Shown: positions 39,601 to 51,278, counted from the first letter of the stretch. The stretch is DNA of 64,000 nucleotides from Drosophila persimilis (GCF_003286085.1 NW_020825298.1:4340001-4404000); one strand, 5' to 3'. Translations and numbers: made by a program. The notes: generated from the sequence alone by a model not told the origin.

Positions 39601-42600
39601 AAATCATTTCCCTCTTGTTCCACAATCATAAGTCATACATCAGTTGCTCCTTCTATCTCTATTGTGCAGACAAAACACATTCAAAAACTTTGCTAATGTC
39701 CTGAACAGAAATCAAAATGTGAGAATTCCCAGCAAAAGGGACCCTTCCCCCGAAACAGACAAAAGTGCATAACTAACTAAACATGATGGCATTACGGGGG
39801 CCTGTACACTTGACACTTGGCACAATTGGAAATTGGTCATGCATGGCCAGGACGAGAGCCAGCAGAGGCAACAGAGACAGGCCCCGTACAGGACAGGGAC
39901 AGTTTCGACCAAGTTTAGATCGCCTTGGGGGTGCAGAACAGCATACGAAAAGAGCCAAAGCAATTTTCCTGCCTGTCTGATTATGTGAAAAACTCACTCC
40001 CCTTCCCCTTCCCACACACTTTGACAGCTTCCACAGACAGTAGCAGCCAGCAGAAGGAGGAGGTTAAGAGCAGTAGCTGGGTCCACTCGGACAACGAGGA
40101 TACCACCTATTTTATGCTGCAGATGCATCCCGACCTGGCAGAGCCCACCGAGCAGCTGGGCATGGAAATCGAGCAGGATGCCAATGAAACGGTCACCGAC
40201 ATCCTCCAGCGTTTCGGCAAGGAGCGCCTGGTCGTGGGCAACATCAATCTCACGGATATGGACGATCTGGATCTGCGTTGCGGCGGTCTCGTCCGACGTT
40301 CGAACATCTCCGAAATGGGACCCGAGGCCGTGCAGTGTATGATGCAGCGATGCACCTTCACCATGAATGCGCCAGAGATCTGTCCGCCGGACTACAAGGA
40401 GACGGATGAAACCATCTTTTGGATTTATTTCCTATTGAGGTTAGTTTTTGGAATTTAGAACATCGAGTGCCATAACGTTTTCTCTTTTCTCTATAGATTT
40501 TTGGCCACTACAATGCTGTCAGCGGGCGTGACCATAATGGATCCCATAGCCCTGACAATGATTGAGAAGTTTGGTGGAGATTTTGGACGCGAGCGTTTGT
40601 TCTCCAGCATTGGCATGGCCATATTTTCGCCGATAACGGGCATTATGATTGATTATTCGTCGCGGGGCCTGGGATATACCGACTATTCAGCGGCGTTCTA
40701 TACGTACGATGTGCTCCTGGTGATATCGACCATGTCGGTGCTGATGATGCCGCTGGGCGAGAAACTGCCGGCCGATAATGTGTTTAGGGATTTGTGGAAT
40801 CTATTAAAGATGCCCCACGTAATTGCCTTTATTACATTCCTGTTTGTTCTCGGCAACTTTTGGGGCTTCATCGAGAGCTTCCTCTTCCTGTATCTGAAGG
40901 AATTGGGGGCACCCAACTATCTGCTTGGTGAGTTCTCGTCGTCATTAGTGGTTACTTTTTGGTACTTTTTGTGTGTTTGGCACGAATTGGATTGAATTTT
41001 GGGTTTGAATCCATTTACAGGCATCACCATTACGGTGGGCACAGTGAGCAGTATCCCCTTCCTGTATGGGGCGGAGAAAATCACACGCATCTTTGGCCAC
41101 GTTAATTTGATTATCATTGCTTTCTTCTCGCATGCCGCCCGCCTGGTTGGCTATTCGTTTATCGAGTGAGTGCCGAACGGCCGAACGGCCGGATCGATGT
41201 TTGCTTAATGCAATATCAAATTGAATTGCCTTCTTCTTCTTCTTCTTCTTCTTCATAGGAATGCCTGGTGGTGCTTCCCCTTCGAGGCCCTGGAGTCATT
41301 ATCCTGCCATCTGATGTGGGTGGCAGCTGCCACATACTGCTCCATTCTGGCCCCAAAAAGTTTGCTGGCCACTCTCATCGGTGTCCTTGGCATGGCCCAT
41401 TTCAGTCTGGGTGAGCTTCGTCGGCCATCTCTCCTTCTCTAATGAGGCACTTTCATTACATGTAATCACATTTTGTTTGTCCCGTTCGTACAGGTCGAGG
41501 CAGTGGCAGCTTCACTGGAGGCCTGCTCATTGGGCAGTTCGGCACTCGAGATGCCTTTCGGTATATGGGCCTGCTGGCCGTTGTCGGCGGCATTGCCTAT
41601 GGCCTGCTCCATCTGATTTGGCTGCGTAAATTCGATCACACTACCGATGATTCGGAGGAGGAGGCCGAGGCCGTGGAGGCTGGCGAGACGGAGAAACTGA
41701 CAGAGCCGGCTACCAAGGAGCAGGGCACTTCCATGTCCCTGGAACGTTTGAGTCTAATGATTAAGTACAATCAGATTGGCAGTTTGTCATCGTTGCCCAG
41801 GGGATCGAGGGTAAGTTTTCGGTGTCCAGGACTGCAGAGGCTCTTCATTTGGAGACTCTTTTGATTAGTTAGTTGGTATCCAAACGACTCGGGTGGGGAA
41901 AATATCGGTTTAATTCACAGTTCGATATGTTCTTTATCCGGTAGATATCTCGCATAAATACTTGCCACCTCAAGGACCTGTGGGCGATAGACAATTCAAT
42001 ATATTCAGCCATAATTTCTAATTAAAACCTCGTACTCCCCAGGCTGATATCCATGACCATTTGTCAGTGCGTCGCAGCAGCTACAATGTGGAGTCCTTGA
42101 GAGGCGTGCCCCGGCATGGCGTCATCGGCAGCAGTGCCTCCAAGGTGGATATTCTGCGTTCGGCACTCGAAATCAATCACAAGTCCTCGAACAACTCGAT
42201 GCTGAGCAAGGCCGATAACAAGACGTCGAATCAATCACTGGGCCGCAACCGCGCCGACAGTGCCCCGAAATTGAATCACAGTAATCTGAAGAACATTTCC
42301 CAGCCCGCCCTGGAGGGTGTTGTGCTCGAGGTGAGTCCTCGCTCTCCCCTCAAATAGACCAAAATCTCTGCCTCTCCCCCGTGTGTATCTGTGTGTGAAT
42401 CTCTATATTGGAAACGTATGAGTGTGTGGGTTGTATCTCGCTGATTGCTGTCAATTGTTTTGATTTCAGTTTTTGTCTGTTGGATTTTGCTCTGCTCCCT
42501 CGCCTGATTCTGGTTTGATTTTTAAATACCCAACATCTGTTGCCACAATAACTTTTTAGCATACGGCCGAGTGTCCTTTGTAGCTTCCTGTCTTTGGTTT

Positions 42601-45600
42601 TTGTGACTTGACAACCGGATGCCGGGGCTCAACTGCATCCGCTTTGGGGCCTTTGTTGTTCTGCTTCTCTCTGCTTCCCACTGCGACTGGGAGGCTCTTT
42701 TGGGATGTTGTTGTTTTGTGTGTGTTTGGCTTTCGGTTGCCTTCCTTGAATGGTCGTTTCTTTTGATGCCGCTCCAATGGATTCGATTTCTCGTTTCTGC
42801 CACTCCCACTCCCATTGCCACTGTGCTCCTGCTGTCTAGCTCGAATTGGAGTCGGCTTTATTGGTTTTTGTTTTCAACGCAAACATATGCGCCACTGGGG
42901 CGCCATTTTGCCAATTTAGTTGCCGAGCAGCACCCCAACAGAGAACTTTAAAAAATGCTCAACTTAGTTTCATTTTGGGAATTGAAAGAAGCTTAAAAGT
43001 TTGTTGTACTTTTAGCAGCTTTTTAGGGGGAAATTGTAACTCATTATTAATTTATATTTGTTCAAAATTAGGGAATCGTAGCAACAGAAGTACCTTATTG
43101 ATCAAAGATTTCACGGGAAGTAGTACACAACTTTGGAACTATCAGAAAAGCTCGAAAGTAAACTCTGTTTTTGTCTTGTACTAATTGACATTTTTTCTTT
43201 TATTAACATTTAGTGGAATTTCTGCCAAAGTTTTGCTTTTTTACCTCTCTTCAGAACTCCGTTTCGAAGCAATTATATTCTTCGTCTGTTTTTTCTTTAG
43301 AGTTCCAACAAAATTTATTGCAGAAACTTAAATTGAAAATTTCAATCGAACAAACTATAAACAATTTCATCTGCCGTATCCTTTAATTAAAACTTTCCAA
43401 TGATATATGTAATCCATACAATTGATTTTACTTGCCCTGAAGGAACCCAAGCCCATGTAGGGCTCTCGGCTCTCCTTCTACTCATATAGGACCACACTTA
43501 CAGCCCTCTTGCCATTCATTTGAGGGCCATACTCATAATATAACTTTCTACCCGCTCTCTTTCTCTGCACTTACATATACTCGTACTATACGTGAGGCTT
43601 GTCAAAGTTAATATCATAATTAATTTTCAATGCTTTGAAGCGATGCTTTTATGGCAACCAGGCAACCATAATTCAATAAATCAAATGTGGTTGAGCGGCA
43701 AGAGCAAAGAAAAATAAACCAACAAATTAATGAATTTATGAACAAGACAAAGTTTTGCCTTTTGCTCACTTCGACTGCACAAAACAACCCCATCTGATGC
43801 GAGAACAGAGCCAACTGACAGTTTTGGCCATACACATCACTGAACAACCAAACAAAGCCAAAGTCAGAGCAAAAACCCAAAGCCAGAGTTCACTTTAGCT
43901 ATTAAAAATAACGGGGGGAGACCGAGAAAGAGTTAGAGTTTGGAACCTCAGCAGGGAGTTCCTCTATCCGGAGTTGATAGAACCCGTCCGTCGCGTCGCT
44001 TGCAAATTGCAGGCCAGTAGTCCAGATCGCAAAACCCATTCCCAATCCGAAACCCGGAAGCCATACCCAGCCAAAACTTCGCTTTGTGCAAAATAAATTT
44101 GCCAAAAACCAGAGAGCAGAGAACTTCCTTTTTCAATATTCGTATGAGTGTATGAATTTGTGTGTGGGTGGGTGTGTGTGAATGAGTGCATCTCTATCTC
44201 TATATATATATATATGTACTTGTATATGGATAATATATGCTATAGCCAAAAATGCCATTCGCATACAAACAGGGCGTGGAATCAACATTTTTCCCCAGCC
44301 GCATGAAAAAGTATCCAAGTGGTTTGTTAACTTCAATACCCGCTGTGGATTTATCCGTAATACCCAGCTCCATGTTAATGGTAATGTACAAGAATCCAAC
44401 AGAAACAAAAACATTCGAAAAAATATACTGAATAAAAACAAAAAACAAACGAAAAACTATGCATGGAATAACGAGTGCAGAAATACCCTTTATTTTTTGG
44501 CAGAAGGTGAAATGACTAGAATTTATATTATTATTTTTATTAGAAGGAAAGTAGATTTCGTGAGGCTTTCATTATAATAGCCCGAATTCAGTTCCGTTGA
44601 TTTTTTGTTGTATACAATATTTCATGTAGTATTATTTTCCTTCTTGACTATTTGCCAACAATTTGACCTAATCGATATGATCTTTCTGCCAAAAAGAGTA
44701 CTTCGACACACAAACATATGTAACTGCAAATGCATGGCGTGGCCTGGCATGTCCTTCTCCGTCCTGTCCTTCTCTGTCCTCTTCTGGGTTGTTCGGGGAT
44801 GCATGCGCCCCAAAGTATGCAGCACTGAATACGAATAAACAGAGGAGCCAGCAGCAGAAGCAGTAGCAGCAGAACAGTGGCTGCTGCAACAGCACAAGAG
44901 GCAACATCGAGTGGCAGCAGCAGAACAGCATCATCCGCCAAGATATTGCCTCTCACTGGGGGGATGGAAGCATGCAATGGCATGTACAGTTCCCATTGCT
45001 GATGCTTTTGTTGGTTGCCTCTTTTTTTCTGCTGGTTTATGGGGGTTTTTGGGAGAACTTTTTTGGAGGAAAGAGGAGCACAAGGAGAGCGGTTCATGGG
45101 TCGCAGTTTGCCAAGCCATCCGGGCATTAAGTTATTTCGTTGAATTAAAGCCCGCACTTGCGCCATTTGACTTTTGGGCATCACTTGTTTTTATATGCAT
45201 AACCCACAAAAACCCAACCCTCCATGCCACATGCCACATGGCCCTCATCGTCTCTGCATTCCTTCTCCTCTCATTACGCCCCTCTTTTCCATCTCTCACT
45301 CTCTCTGCTGCACGCTTAGTTGAGTTTAGTTTAATTTTGCACACTCGTCGAGCAATTTGAGCTCGCGCTCCTCACATCCCATCACATGGCGTTTAGCATT
45401 ATATTTTCTTCTTTATGCGTATTTTATTTTTTAAAGATTTTTTTCCCACAGCTTTTTCTCTTTGGGTAGCTTGAATAATGTCCTTTTTTTGTACTCTCTG
45501 ATTTTTGTTTAGGTTTTACGCCAAATGATTTGTTGTTGAACTTAATTCAAGTTGACAAAAAGGGAATAACAATGGCAGCTGTTGCAAAAAGCAACAATGT

Positions 45601-48600
45601 TTGGTTATCCATGAGTTTTCGAGGGTTGTATGGTTAGGGGGGGGATGGATAGCTAGATGGGTGGGTAAATGGCTGTGGGTTGGGTGGAGATGGGGATGGG
45701 GATGTGGATGGATGGGTGTAAAAGAAAAACATAGCCATAGAGTAAACAAACAAGGAAAAAGCATAGCAAAAGGCAACGTCTGTTCGAATGTGGCAAATGA
45801 TTTCAAACTTTGAAATCTACAGTGAGGCAAGCTCGATTTGTTGGCTAATATTAAAAGTAAATGTGTTTAGGAGGGTGGATCAGTGCGAAAAAAATCGTGG
45901 TCACTCGCCCAGCGCTCTGAGAGAGTCGTATGAGCGAGCGTTTGCCACGAGCGTTAACAGCGTGCCGTTACACCGATCGGTAACAGCCTTTTAACTGAGA
46001 GAGTTCGCCTGCAGCGGTAACATACTGTTAACGTGGGCTGCTAAGAGGAACCTTTATTCGATCTGCTTCCCTGTACAGTAGATAAAAGACGGGAAATAAT
46101 GAAGGATAAAATCGAAATTAGTCGACAAGAGTAGTTGTTCTTTTAAATTTGTACAATAACTACAAATGACAATATCCTAAATTTGAAAAAAATATTTAGA
46201 AACGTATTGTCTTTGTGCTCTTTTGTCTTTCTTTGCCCTCGAACCACAGTCCATAGCCTGCCATAGTACTAACAACAAGCATACCAATCGCATTCTCAAT
46301 ATTTTACTATTGCCAAGGCACGTACATATGTTTGTACGAAGGAATGAATGACTGAATGAGTGAAAGTATGTGCGAATAAATGTACATATGTATGAATGAA
46401 TGAATGTATGTTTTTAGTTCCTTCTTCGATTTCCTGTTTGTTCTCCCTGCTTCTATGGCTTCTGCTTTCCAGTTAGAAAATATTTCCCACACACACACAC
46501 AAGCACAGAAAAGCCCGCACACACAGCCACCCATATAGATTTCCATTGGCTCTATTTTTTGCTGGTATTATTTTTATTTCTTGGGCTATGAAAACGATTT
46601 ATCGATGTGTAAGAGGAAGCGGTAGGAAAAAAGGGAGAAATATTTATAGGAATGATCACAAAATGAATGCCACGTAATGCGACGCTGTTGGCAACATTTG
46701 TCATTGTTGATTTTGGCCAGAAACGACTTTATATCCCAGCGTTCATACGCGTACATACATATATCGAGGCCAATAACTTCTTCAACATAACGCACAAAAA
46801 GTGAACGCGAAATTGCGCGTAAGTAATGCCCATTGTAAGTCCCGCTACGAGGGGAACGAGGAGATGGGGGCGTGAGCTTGAGAAGGCGATGGGGTGGGTG
46901 CTAGAGTCGAAGCAACAGAGGGAGCTGTAGGTGCAGAAAGCAAGAAAACAAAAAAAAGTGGAAGCCAAACAAAGAGAATGGAAACAAAAGCAGCACAAAA
47001 TGAACTGGGGAGGAAAACATTATAGAAATTTCTGGTCCCTATTCTACAGAGAAAAGAGGGTGTATCCTTCGGCCATTCCCTCTCCACTCCCTTGCCCTTT
47101 TCCCCTCCCTTTCTCGCAACCACACACATGGCACTTAAGATGCGCATTTCTATGAAGAGTGGTATGTGTACGTACGTTTGTTGGAAAAACTTTTGTGCAT
47201 TCAACTGCAAGGCCTGTACCCTCTCTTTTTCACCGGCAACCAGCATTTTAATAAAAAGCCAAACAACAAGAAAACAACGCCCGTTGCATTGCGAATTATC
47301 CAAAAAGTTTGATGACGTGGAAATGCCTTTCAACAATACACCAACAACCGAGCGAAAAAAAAAATACAACACCAACCGGCGATTTCGATGCAGTTCAGTC
47401 GTGCATATGCGAGGGTAACTCATCCGGAATGCTTATGAAATGCAGCAGAAATCGAGTGCTGGCAAGAAAAAAGAAAACATCGTTTGAGATTCTGGACAGG
47501 AAAAGCAGAATGCATCATTTTATATGTGTGGCAGGAATTAGGATACCCTGGAAACAGATGAAAGAATTTGGGCTTTGATAATATTTGAAAGGAACGGTAT
47601 ATACATAAGGGAATATATAGATAAGGGAATAAGCTCTGGCTTTAAGTGAAAAAACAGAAATCAGATATTATAGATTAGATAGAAATAACAGAAAAGAATG
47701 GACCACTTTCGACAGATAATTTTGAAACTTATTTACACAACAAGGATTCATCCTTCATTATATAAAACTTTAAAATGGAACCAAGAATTAATATCCCTTT
47801 TATCACTCTTCCAAATCACTTCTACCAAAATAACTTTTTGGAAGGACTCAACAACAAAAAAATACATATGATTACCGCCATCATAAAACACATTCACTTT
47901 GATATCTTTGCATACATATAATCAAACCCCCATCGAAACAACCACTCAACCAAGCCAAACCCAATGACTGCACTCTACTAAATATAATTTATTGGCCACT
48001 TAAACATTTCATGTTCAAACAGAAATAAGCATGCATGTTGATTATACTTTCCCGCATGTGCATGAAGGCCATTGAGAGCATAAGGGAAAAACTGAAATGA
48101 AGTTAATTGAGTAAATTGTAAATTGCACTCTACTGCGAGTACACCAGACCAACACGATTGCGTACAGATGTTTGGGATGCTGTTTTCTCTTCTTTTCTCT
48201 TCTCACTACCCTTGCAGAGGGTATTGGCATTAGCATCAAGAGCACCGACTAGATTTAGCCATGTCCGTCTGTACATCATTCTTTCCTAATCAGATTTCAA
48301 GCTGAATACCCTCAAGGGTATCTAAAGCGTCGGCTCTCAAAAGTAATCTTTCCTGTTTTTGTTTAGCTCATGTTTTTATTTTATGTGCAATTGGTTGGTT
48401 AGCTTTAAAGCTCGTTATGGAATTGGTTTTTGCATACATTCTACCTTTTTAATTGCTGAATGAATGTGTGCCAGAGTGGAAAAACGAAAATGTGTGTGGT
48501 TTGGTTGGAAGTACGCGTGTGTCAGCACACAAACTGCAGCCACTGTGCAGTACAAATATTTAGCATGACTTATTGTTGTATATGCGAATAGTTATTGCAT

Positions 48601-48868
48601 GTGGCATGGCATAAGCATAGCACATACGTATTTTGATGTTAAAATGTCGCTCACTCACGTCTCTTTCGTTTCGCAGGACCAAGAGGGCCGCAAGGTCATT
48701 CCCGAGGAGACGGAGCTGCATACTTCCAAGACCACGGTGAGTCTGGGGGAGGCGGAAAAGGTGGAGCCACCACAGCAATCCAATGGCAATGGCAGTGGCA
48801 AGATCCCACAGGCAACGCAGCAGCAGCAACAGGAGCAGCAGGAGGATGACAAAACCGATGCCACTTGA
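24635..48868 (+). CDS. MFS transporter, MFSD6 / MFS_1_like family (11 coding exons)
   Basis: Exons: 24635-24782, 28967-29089, 30990-31153, 37916-38441, 40028-40439, 40497-40927, 41021-41165, 41259-41410, 41494-41810, 42043-42330, 48677-48868. Every junction has a GT donor and AG acceptor and the phases agree, giving 965 aa. The N-terminal half has helices at about 36-58 and 66-90, then the MFS motif A (GFLVDKFGKYKP, from residue 90). A very large hydrophilic loop spans about 140-445. Further helices run from TIFWIYFLLRFLA (about 450) to about residue 750. The block SLSCHLMWVAAATY (about 668) is the hallmark helix of the MFSD6-like family. The tail from about 755 to 965 is cytoplasmic, first acidic, then Ser/Asn-rich, then Gln-rich. 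It is a plasma- or endomembrane carrier with unknown substrate. Introns 1, 3 and 10 are 4.2, 6.8 and 6.3 kb; intron 3 contains the nested MAPR gene on the other strand. Confidence 0.88.
24783..28966 (+). other. MFS transporter intron 1
   Basis: GTGAGT donor and CCCACAG acceptor. The contents are AT-rich noncoding DNA. A CTCTGGT-type minisatellite lies at 25343-25385 and an imperfect purine-rich tract at 27535-27570. No gene was recognised on either strand. Confidence 0.75.
25343..25385. repeat. CTCTGGT 7-bp minisatellite
   Basis: About six near-perfect copies of CTCTGGT, one interrupted by an extra CGGT. Confidence 0.9.
29090..30989 (+). other. MFS transporter intron 2
   Basis: GTGAGT donor and TCACTGCAG acceptor. 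It is very AT-rich, and I see no gene or recognisable element in it. Confidence 0.75.
31154..37915 (+). other. MFS transporter intron 3
   Basis: GTAAGT donor and CATCAG acceptor, 6.8 kb. It contains the complete nested MAPR gene (36247-36864, minus). The rest is noncoding, with CA/GT-rich patches at 32530-32900 and 34550-34590, a GTATCT repeat near 34350, a CAG run near 33995-34012 and a GACGGC-rich patch near 35847. Confidence 0.75.
36247..36864 (-). CDS. intronless MAPR protein (PGRMC / MSBP-like), nested in a transporter intron
   Basis: A single ATG-to-stop exon of 205 aa. Residues 20-35 form one membrane helix after a short N-terminus, followed by a cytochrome b5-like heme/steroid-binding domain at about 58-165. 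In PGRMC1 the heme iron is held by the Tyr of GPYG. Here the matching residue is Tyr108 in GSYAKW. The nearby Tyr of FYGPEG is Phe102 (DFGPKG). The C-terminus is acidic. Family members sit in the ER or plasma membrane and act in sterol handling, cytochrome P450 support and ecdysteroid or progesterone binding. Fly MSBP is the best-known relative, but this looks like a diverged paralogue, possibly a retrogene since it has no introns and lies antisense in another gene's intron. The start codon is the first ATG of the frame. A minus-strand AATAAA lies about 170 bp past the stop. Confidence 0.85.
   Translation of the reverse strand: MSSVLDKLWSEQFREAATSVYTIIAAAVVLAYLVFKQTRTNRDTYDEQDYRDAGHTIQMEPLSGLVLTKKLLEEFNCTNKGRRYLVALRDVVYDVSNMSDDFGPKGSYAKWSGQELTELIKAEAILKNENIEKHMQIWTQTLDEFFFVAGELIDYEDPDKKAKQEANQYTVEDITDDEDDFPARGDSRNTGSSSDDNNMTIIPNN
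37916..38441 (+). CDS. MFS transporter exon 4: long Thr/Ser-rich loop
   Basis: This exon encodes residues 146-320. It opens with a Cys-containing conserved-looking stretch (SPCPSREC, then HQCVDYCL). It then runs into about 120 residues dominated by Thr, Ser and Ala, including an uninterrupted run of six Thr. This is loop sequence between helix 3 and the second helix group. The low-complexity part is probably fast-evolving and could carry O-glycans if it faces outward. Phase is 0 in and 1 out. Confidence 0.85.
38442..40027 (+). other. MFS transporter intron 4
   Basis: GTAAGT donor and TTTGACAG acceptor. It contains the GTCCRT hexamer minisatellite at 38597-38665 and a GGTTGGGT-rich patch at 38899-38937. 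No gene is visible. Confidence 0.75.
38597..38665. repeat. GTCCRT hexamer minisatellite
   Basis: About eleven copies of GTCCAT or GTCCGT with few mismatches, in intron 4. The hexamer keeps a frame open by periodicity, so the open frame across it is not evidence of coding. Confidence 0.9.
41229..41254. repeat. CTT trinucleotide run forming the exon 8 polypyrimidine tract
   Basis: About nine TTC/CTT units end five bases before the ATAG acceptor of transporter exon 8 (41259), so a microsatellite is serving as the splice polypyrimidine tract. Confidence 0.9.
42331..48676 (+). other. MFS transporter intron 10
   Basis: GTGAGT donor and TTTCGCAG acceptor, 6.3 kb. Reading through the donor would add only nine codons (EVSPRSPLK) before a stop at 42355-42357. 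The contents are noncoding: an unusual GTTAAC-rich patch at 45880-46040, a GGGGAT-type repeat at 45686-45718 and an INE-1/DINE-1-like fragment at 48206-48280. No gene was recognised on either strand. Confidence 0.7.
48206..48280. mobile_element. INE-1 / DINE-1-like element fragment
   Basis: The short inverted repeat TACCCTTGCAGAGGGTATT is followed about 35 bp later by ATTTAGCCATGTCCGTCTGT. Both are in the order and orientation typical of the INE-1/DINE-1 (SGM-related) nonautonomous Helitron-like elements that are abundant in Drosophila. Only a degraded fragment is visible and no protein is encoded. Confidence 0.55.
48677..48868 (+). CDS. MFS transporter last coding exon
   Basis: This exon encodes residues 903-965, the end of the cytoplasmic tail. 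It begins DQEGRKVIPEETELH and ends in a Gln-rich, acidic stretch before TGA (48866-48868). A GTGAGT occurs inside the exon at 48737 and could act as an alternative donor. The TCGCAG acceptor and phase 0 fit exon 10. Confidence 0.85.
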   Translation, partial: DQEGRKVIPEETELHTSKTTVSLGEAEKVEPPQQSNGNGSGKIPQATQQQQQEQQEDDKTDAT

Positions 48869-49041
48869 TGGTGCAAGCAAATCTCTAACCAGCCCAACGT
48901 GGCGTATGAGTGATATTAATAAACCAAAAGCGAAAGAAAAAACTAAAGCGAAATCCAATTTTAAAATTAAAATAAAACCAAAACTATTGTCTAGTTTTAC
49001 TCGTGTGTGTTAATGTTATATAAATGTATATGTCTATATGA

Positions 49042-49047
49042 AATAAA
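49042..49047 (+). promoter_or_regulatory. candidate poly(A) signal of the MFS transporter
   Basis: AATAAA lies 174 bp after the stop and is followed by GT-rich sequence. Earlier AATAAA copies at 48918 and 48971 are alternatives. Confidence 0.45.
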
Positions 49048-51278
49048 AAATGTTGTTAGCGACAGAAAATATTGAATGAATTCAATGCTTCCCCCAATTA
49101 AAGCCATTTCGCTGGATTTTCCACGTTTATTTTGCTGATTTGCTTAAAAATTAAATTGTAATTGCCCCAAAACGCCAAGTGTTTTGCCATAATTTTTCTC
49201 TTTAAAAATTGTAGCAATTATATTTATATAATTTTCATATCTTTTTGCTTCTGTGAGTGTCTGTCTCCTTAGGCTAAGGCTTTTAATTAATTGTATTGTA
49301 TTTGTATTTCATTTTTTGTTTGTTTTTTTTTTTCATTTTTTCGTTTGGTTTTGCCTCATTTTATCGTCATTAATTACTTAATATAGCATTTTAATTACAA
49401 ACTCATTTTCCATAGCGCATTCCAAAAATTGCACAAATATGAGTGGCTCGCATTGGAAATTCCATTTAAATTTATTTCACTTATTTGGATAAATATTCAT
49501 TCTATTTTTTGCTTGTATTTTTTCTTGTCTGTTTGATTTTAATCAATTATTGAGTGCAACTTTGTGCCATTCTCTTTGCCAATTTATTAGCATTAATATC
49601 CATATGCTAAGTAGACGCACACCCAACCCATAGACACACAATCATTTATGGAAATGACTTCGAAACGTATATTATTTATGCACAAAAAACATATTAACTT
49701 TTGTGGCAAACATTTTTAATTTATGCTAATTAATTTTCACTAACAACATTTGAGTGCTAATTCATATGCCAATGCAAATGCAAATGCAAATACCCAAAAA
49801 CCAAATTCAGTTAGCCAGCAATAATCTCTGATATCTGCCCCGACTAAATTCAATTTATAACACTCACCTATCGCTGCACTTCCTGCCCCTCTGTACCCGC
49901 TGTCCGTGCTGTCGCCATCGCTAAACTCAATTTATTGGCATGGCAAAATTAATTAAAACTAAACTAAACAGCATTTCCTAAAATTAGTTGATATAATTTC
50001 AATATTTCGGACACATTCAAGAGGAAATTGATTTCTGCAGTACTTTTATTATTATCGTTTGGAGCATCATTTCCAATGCGGTTCTCAATGGAATGTCCAT
50101 AATGCGGCTTTTGTTTTCGTTTTGATTATTATTTAACTAATTGAAAACATTTCAAAATGAAAATGCGGTGGAACACAGAGCCAAAATGGCTTTGCAGATG
50201 CCATAAAATTATATATTTGCCATTGCTGTTTTGTATTAGTGCCTTTCAACTTTTGTGATAATTATTTTAGAATATAATTAGTGCACCTTTTGGAAAATAA
50301 GCCAATTTCGAACAGTTCCAGTTTCACAAAAGGTTCTTCCTCTATTATGGACTGTAAAAAAACTAGGTTATTTTCCAAAACAAAAATCTTCAATTCCTAC
50401 AATTTTCTCCCCAGAGTTTTTCCCTTTGAGCCAAAAAAATTGTTGTTCTCTTGGGTGTGTCCATTTGTCGCATAAGTCCATTCCTAAATATGAATTTGCA
50501 TTGCAAATTTCCCTAGAATTTTCATGGCAACAATTAGCTAAGAGCATTCCATATCCTGTGTCTCTCCACTACTAGCCCAAAGGACAGCCATAAAATTATT
50601 CCACATGAGGAGAGCTCGACACACGAGTAAATTGAAGTTGAAACATGTCTGGGGTTCGCAAATAAATGTGCAAAATTTATATAATAGGCTAATGCAGATG
50701 GCAGCACAAATGGTGCAGGATTAATGCAGGGATATTAAACATTTACATAACTCAAGATTATCTGCAGAAACCCCAGTCTCCGCCTCGGCCTCCGCCATTT
50801 CCCCTACGGGGTTTTTGTTTCATAATCAAATATTATATTATCATTTTAGAGTCTGTATAGCTATGTCTGTGTGGCTGAGTGTCGTGTGTGTGTTTTGGGC
50901 CTGTGTGCGCTTGGCCAAAATAAACCTTGATTAACAAGTTTGCTAAGCCTATTTATGCCAGAGAGATACACGTATTAATCATAGATATTTGTGTTTGCAT
51001 TAGTTTGGAATCATAATCATAAAGTCAATTATGCCACCACCTCCGCTCCGCTCCGCTTCGTTTCGTTTAGTTCACTTTTGGCATCGTTTACATAAGTTTA
51101 ATTTAGTTTATTATTATCGAATACTGTTCAATATTTGGAATATTCAACGAGTAGCATCAAAGTTAATTACACACTCCTCCCCCGGCGAGCCCCACCCGCA
51201 AATAACCACTCAATCCGTGTGGCTCTGATCAGTGCGTGGCGTAAATTTTACTAACCATCCACCGTTCGCATCCAATTC
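49048..51278. other. convergent 3' spacer
   Basis: AT-rich sequence between the facing 3' ends of the transporter and the EGF gene. It contains a GCAAAT hexamer run at 49769-49791. No gene is seen; the left and right edges are 3' UTR. Confidence 0.65.
51107..51112 (-). promoter_or_regulatory. candidate poly(A) signal of the EGF-repeat gene
   Basis: TTTATT on the plus strand reads AATAAA on the minus strand, about 167 bp downstream of the stop at 51279. Confidence 0.4.

Noticed and set aside
44648..45360. Open frames of up to 178 codons on both strands in transporter intron 10
   Set aside because: They coincide with CAG/CTG-type repeats and show no family resemblance. The frames on the two strands overlap and neither has exon-like boundaries.
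46845..47423. 192-codon minus-strand frame
   Set aside because: It has no recognisable domain or conserved motif, its Phe/Leu/Ser composition follows the purine-rich opposite strand, and it lies in an intron without splice support.
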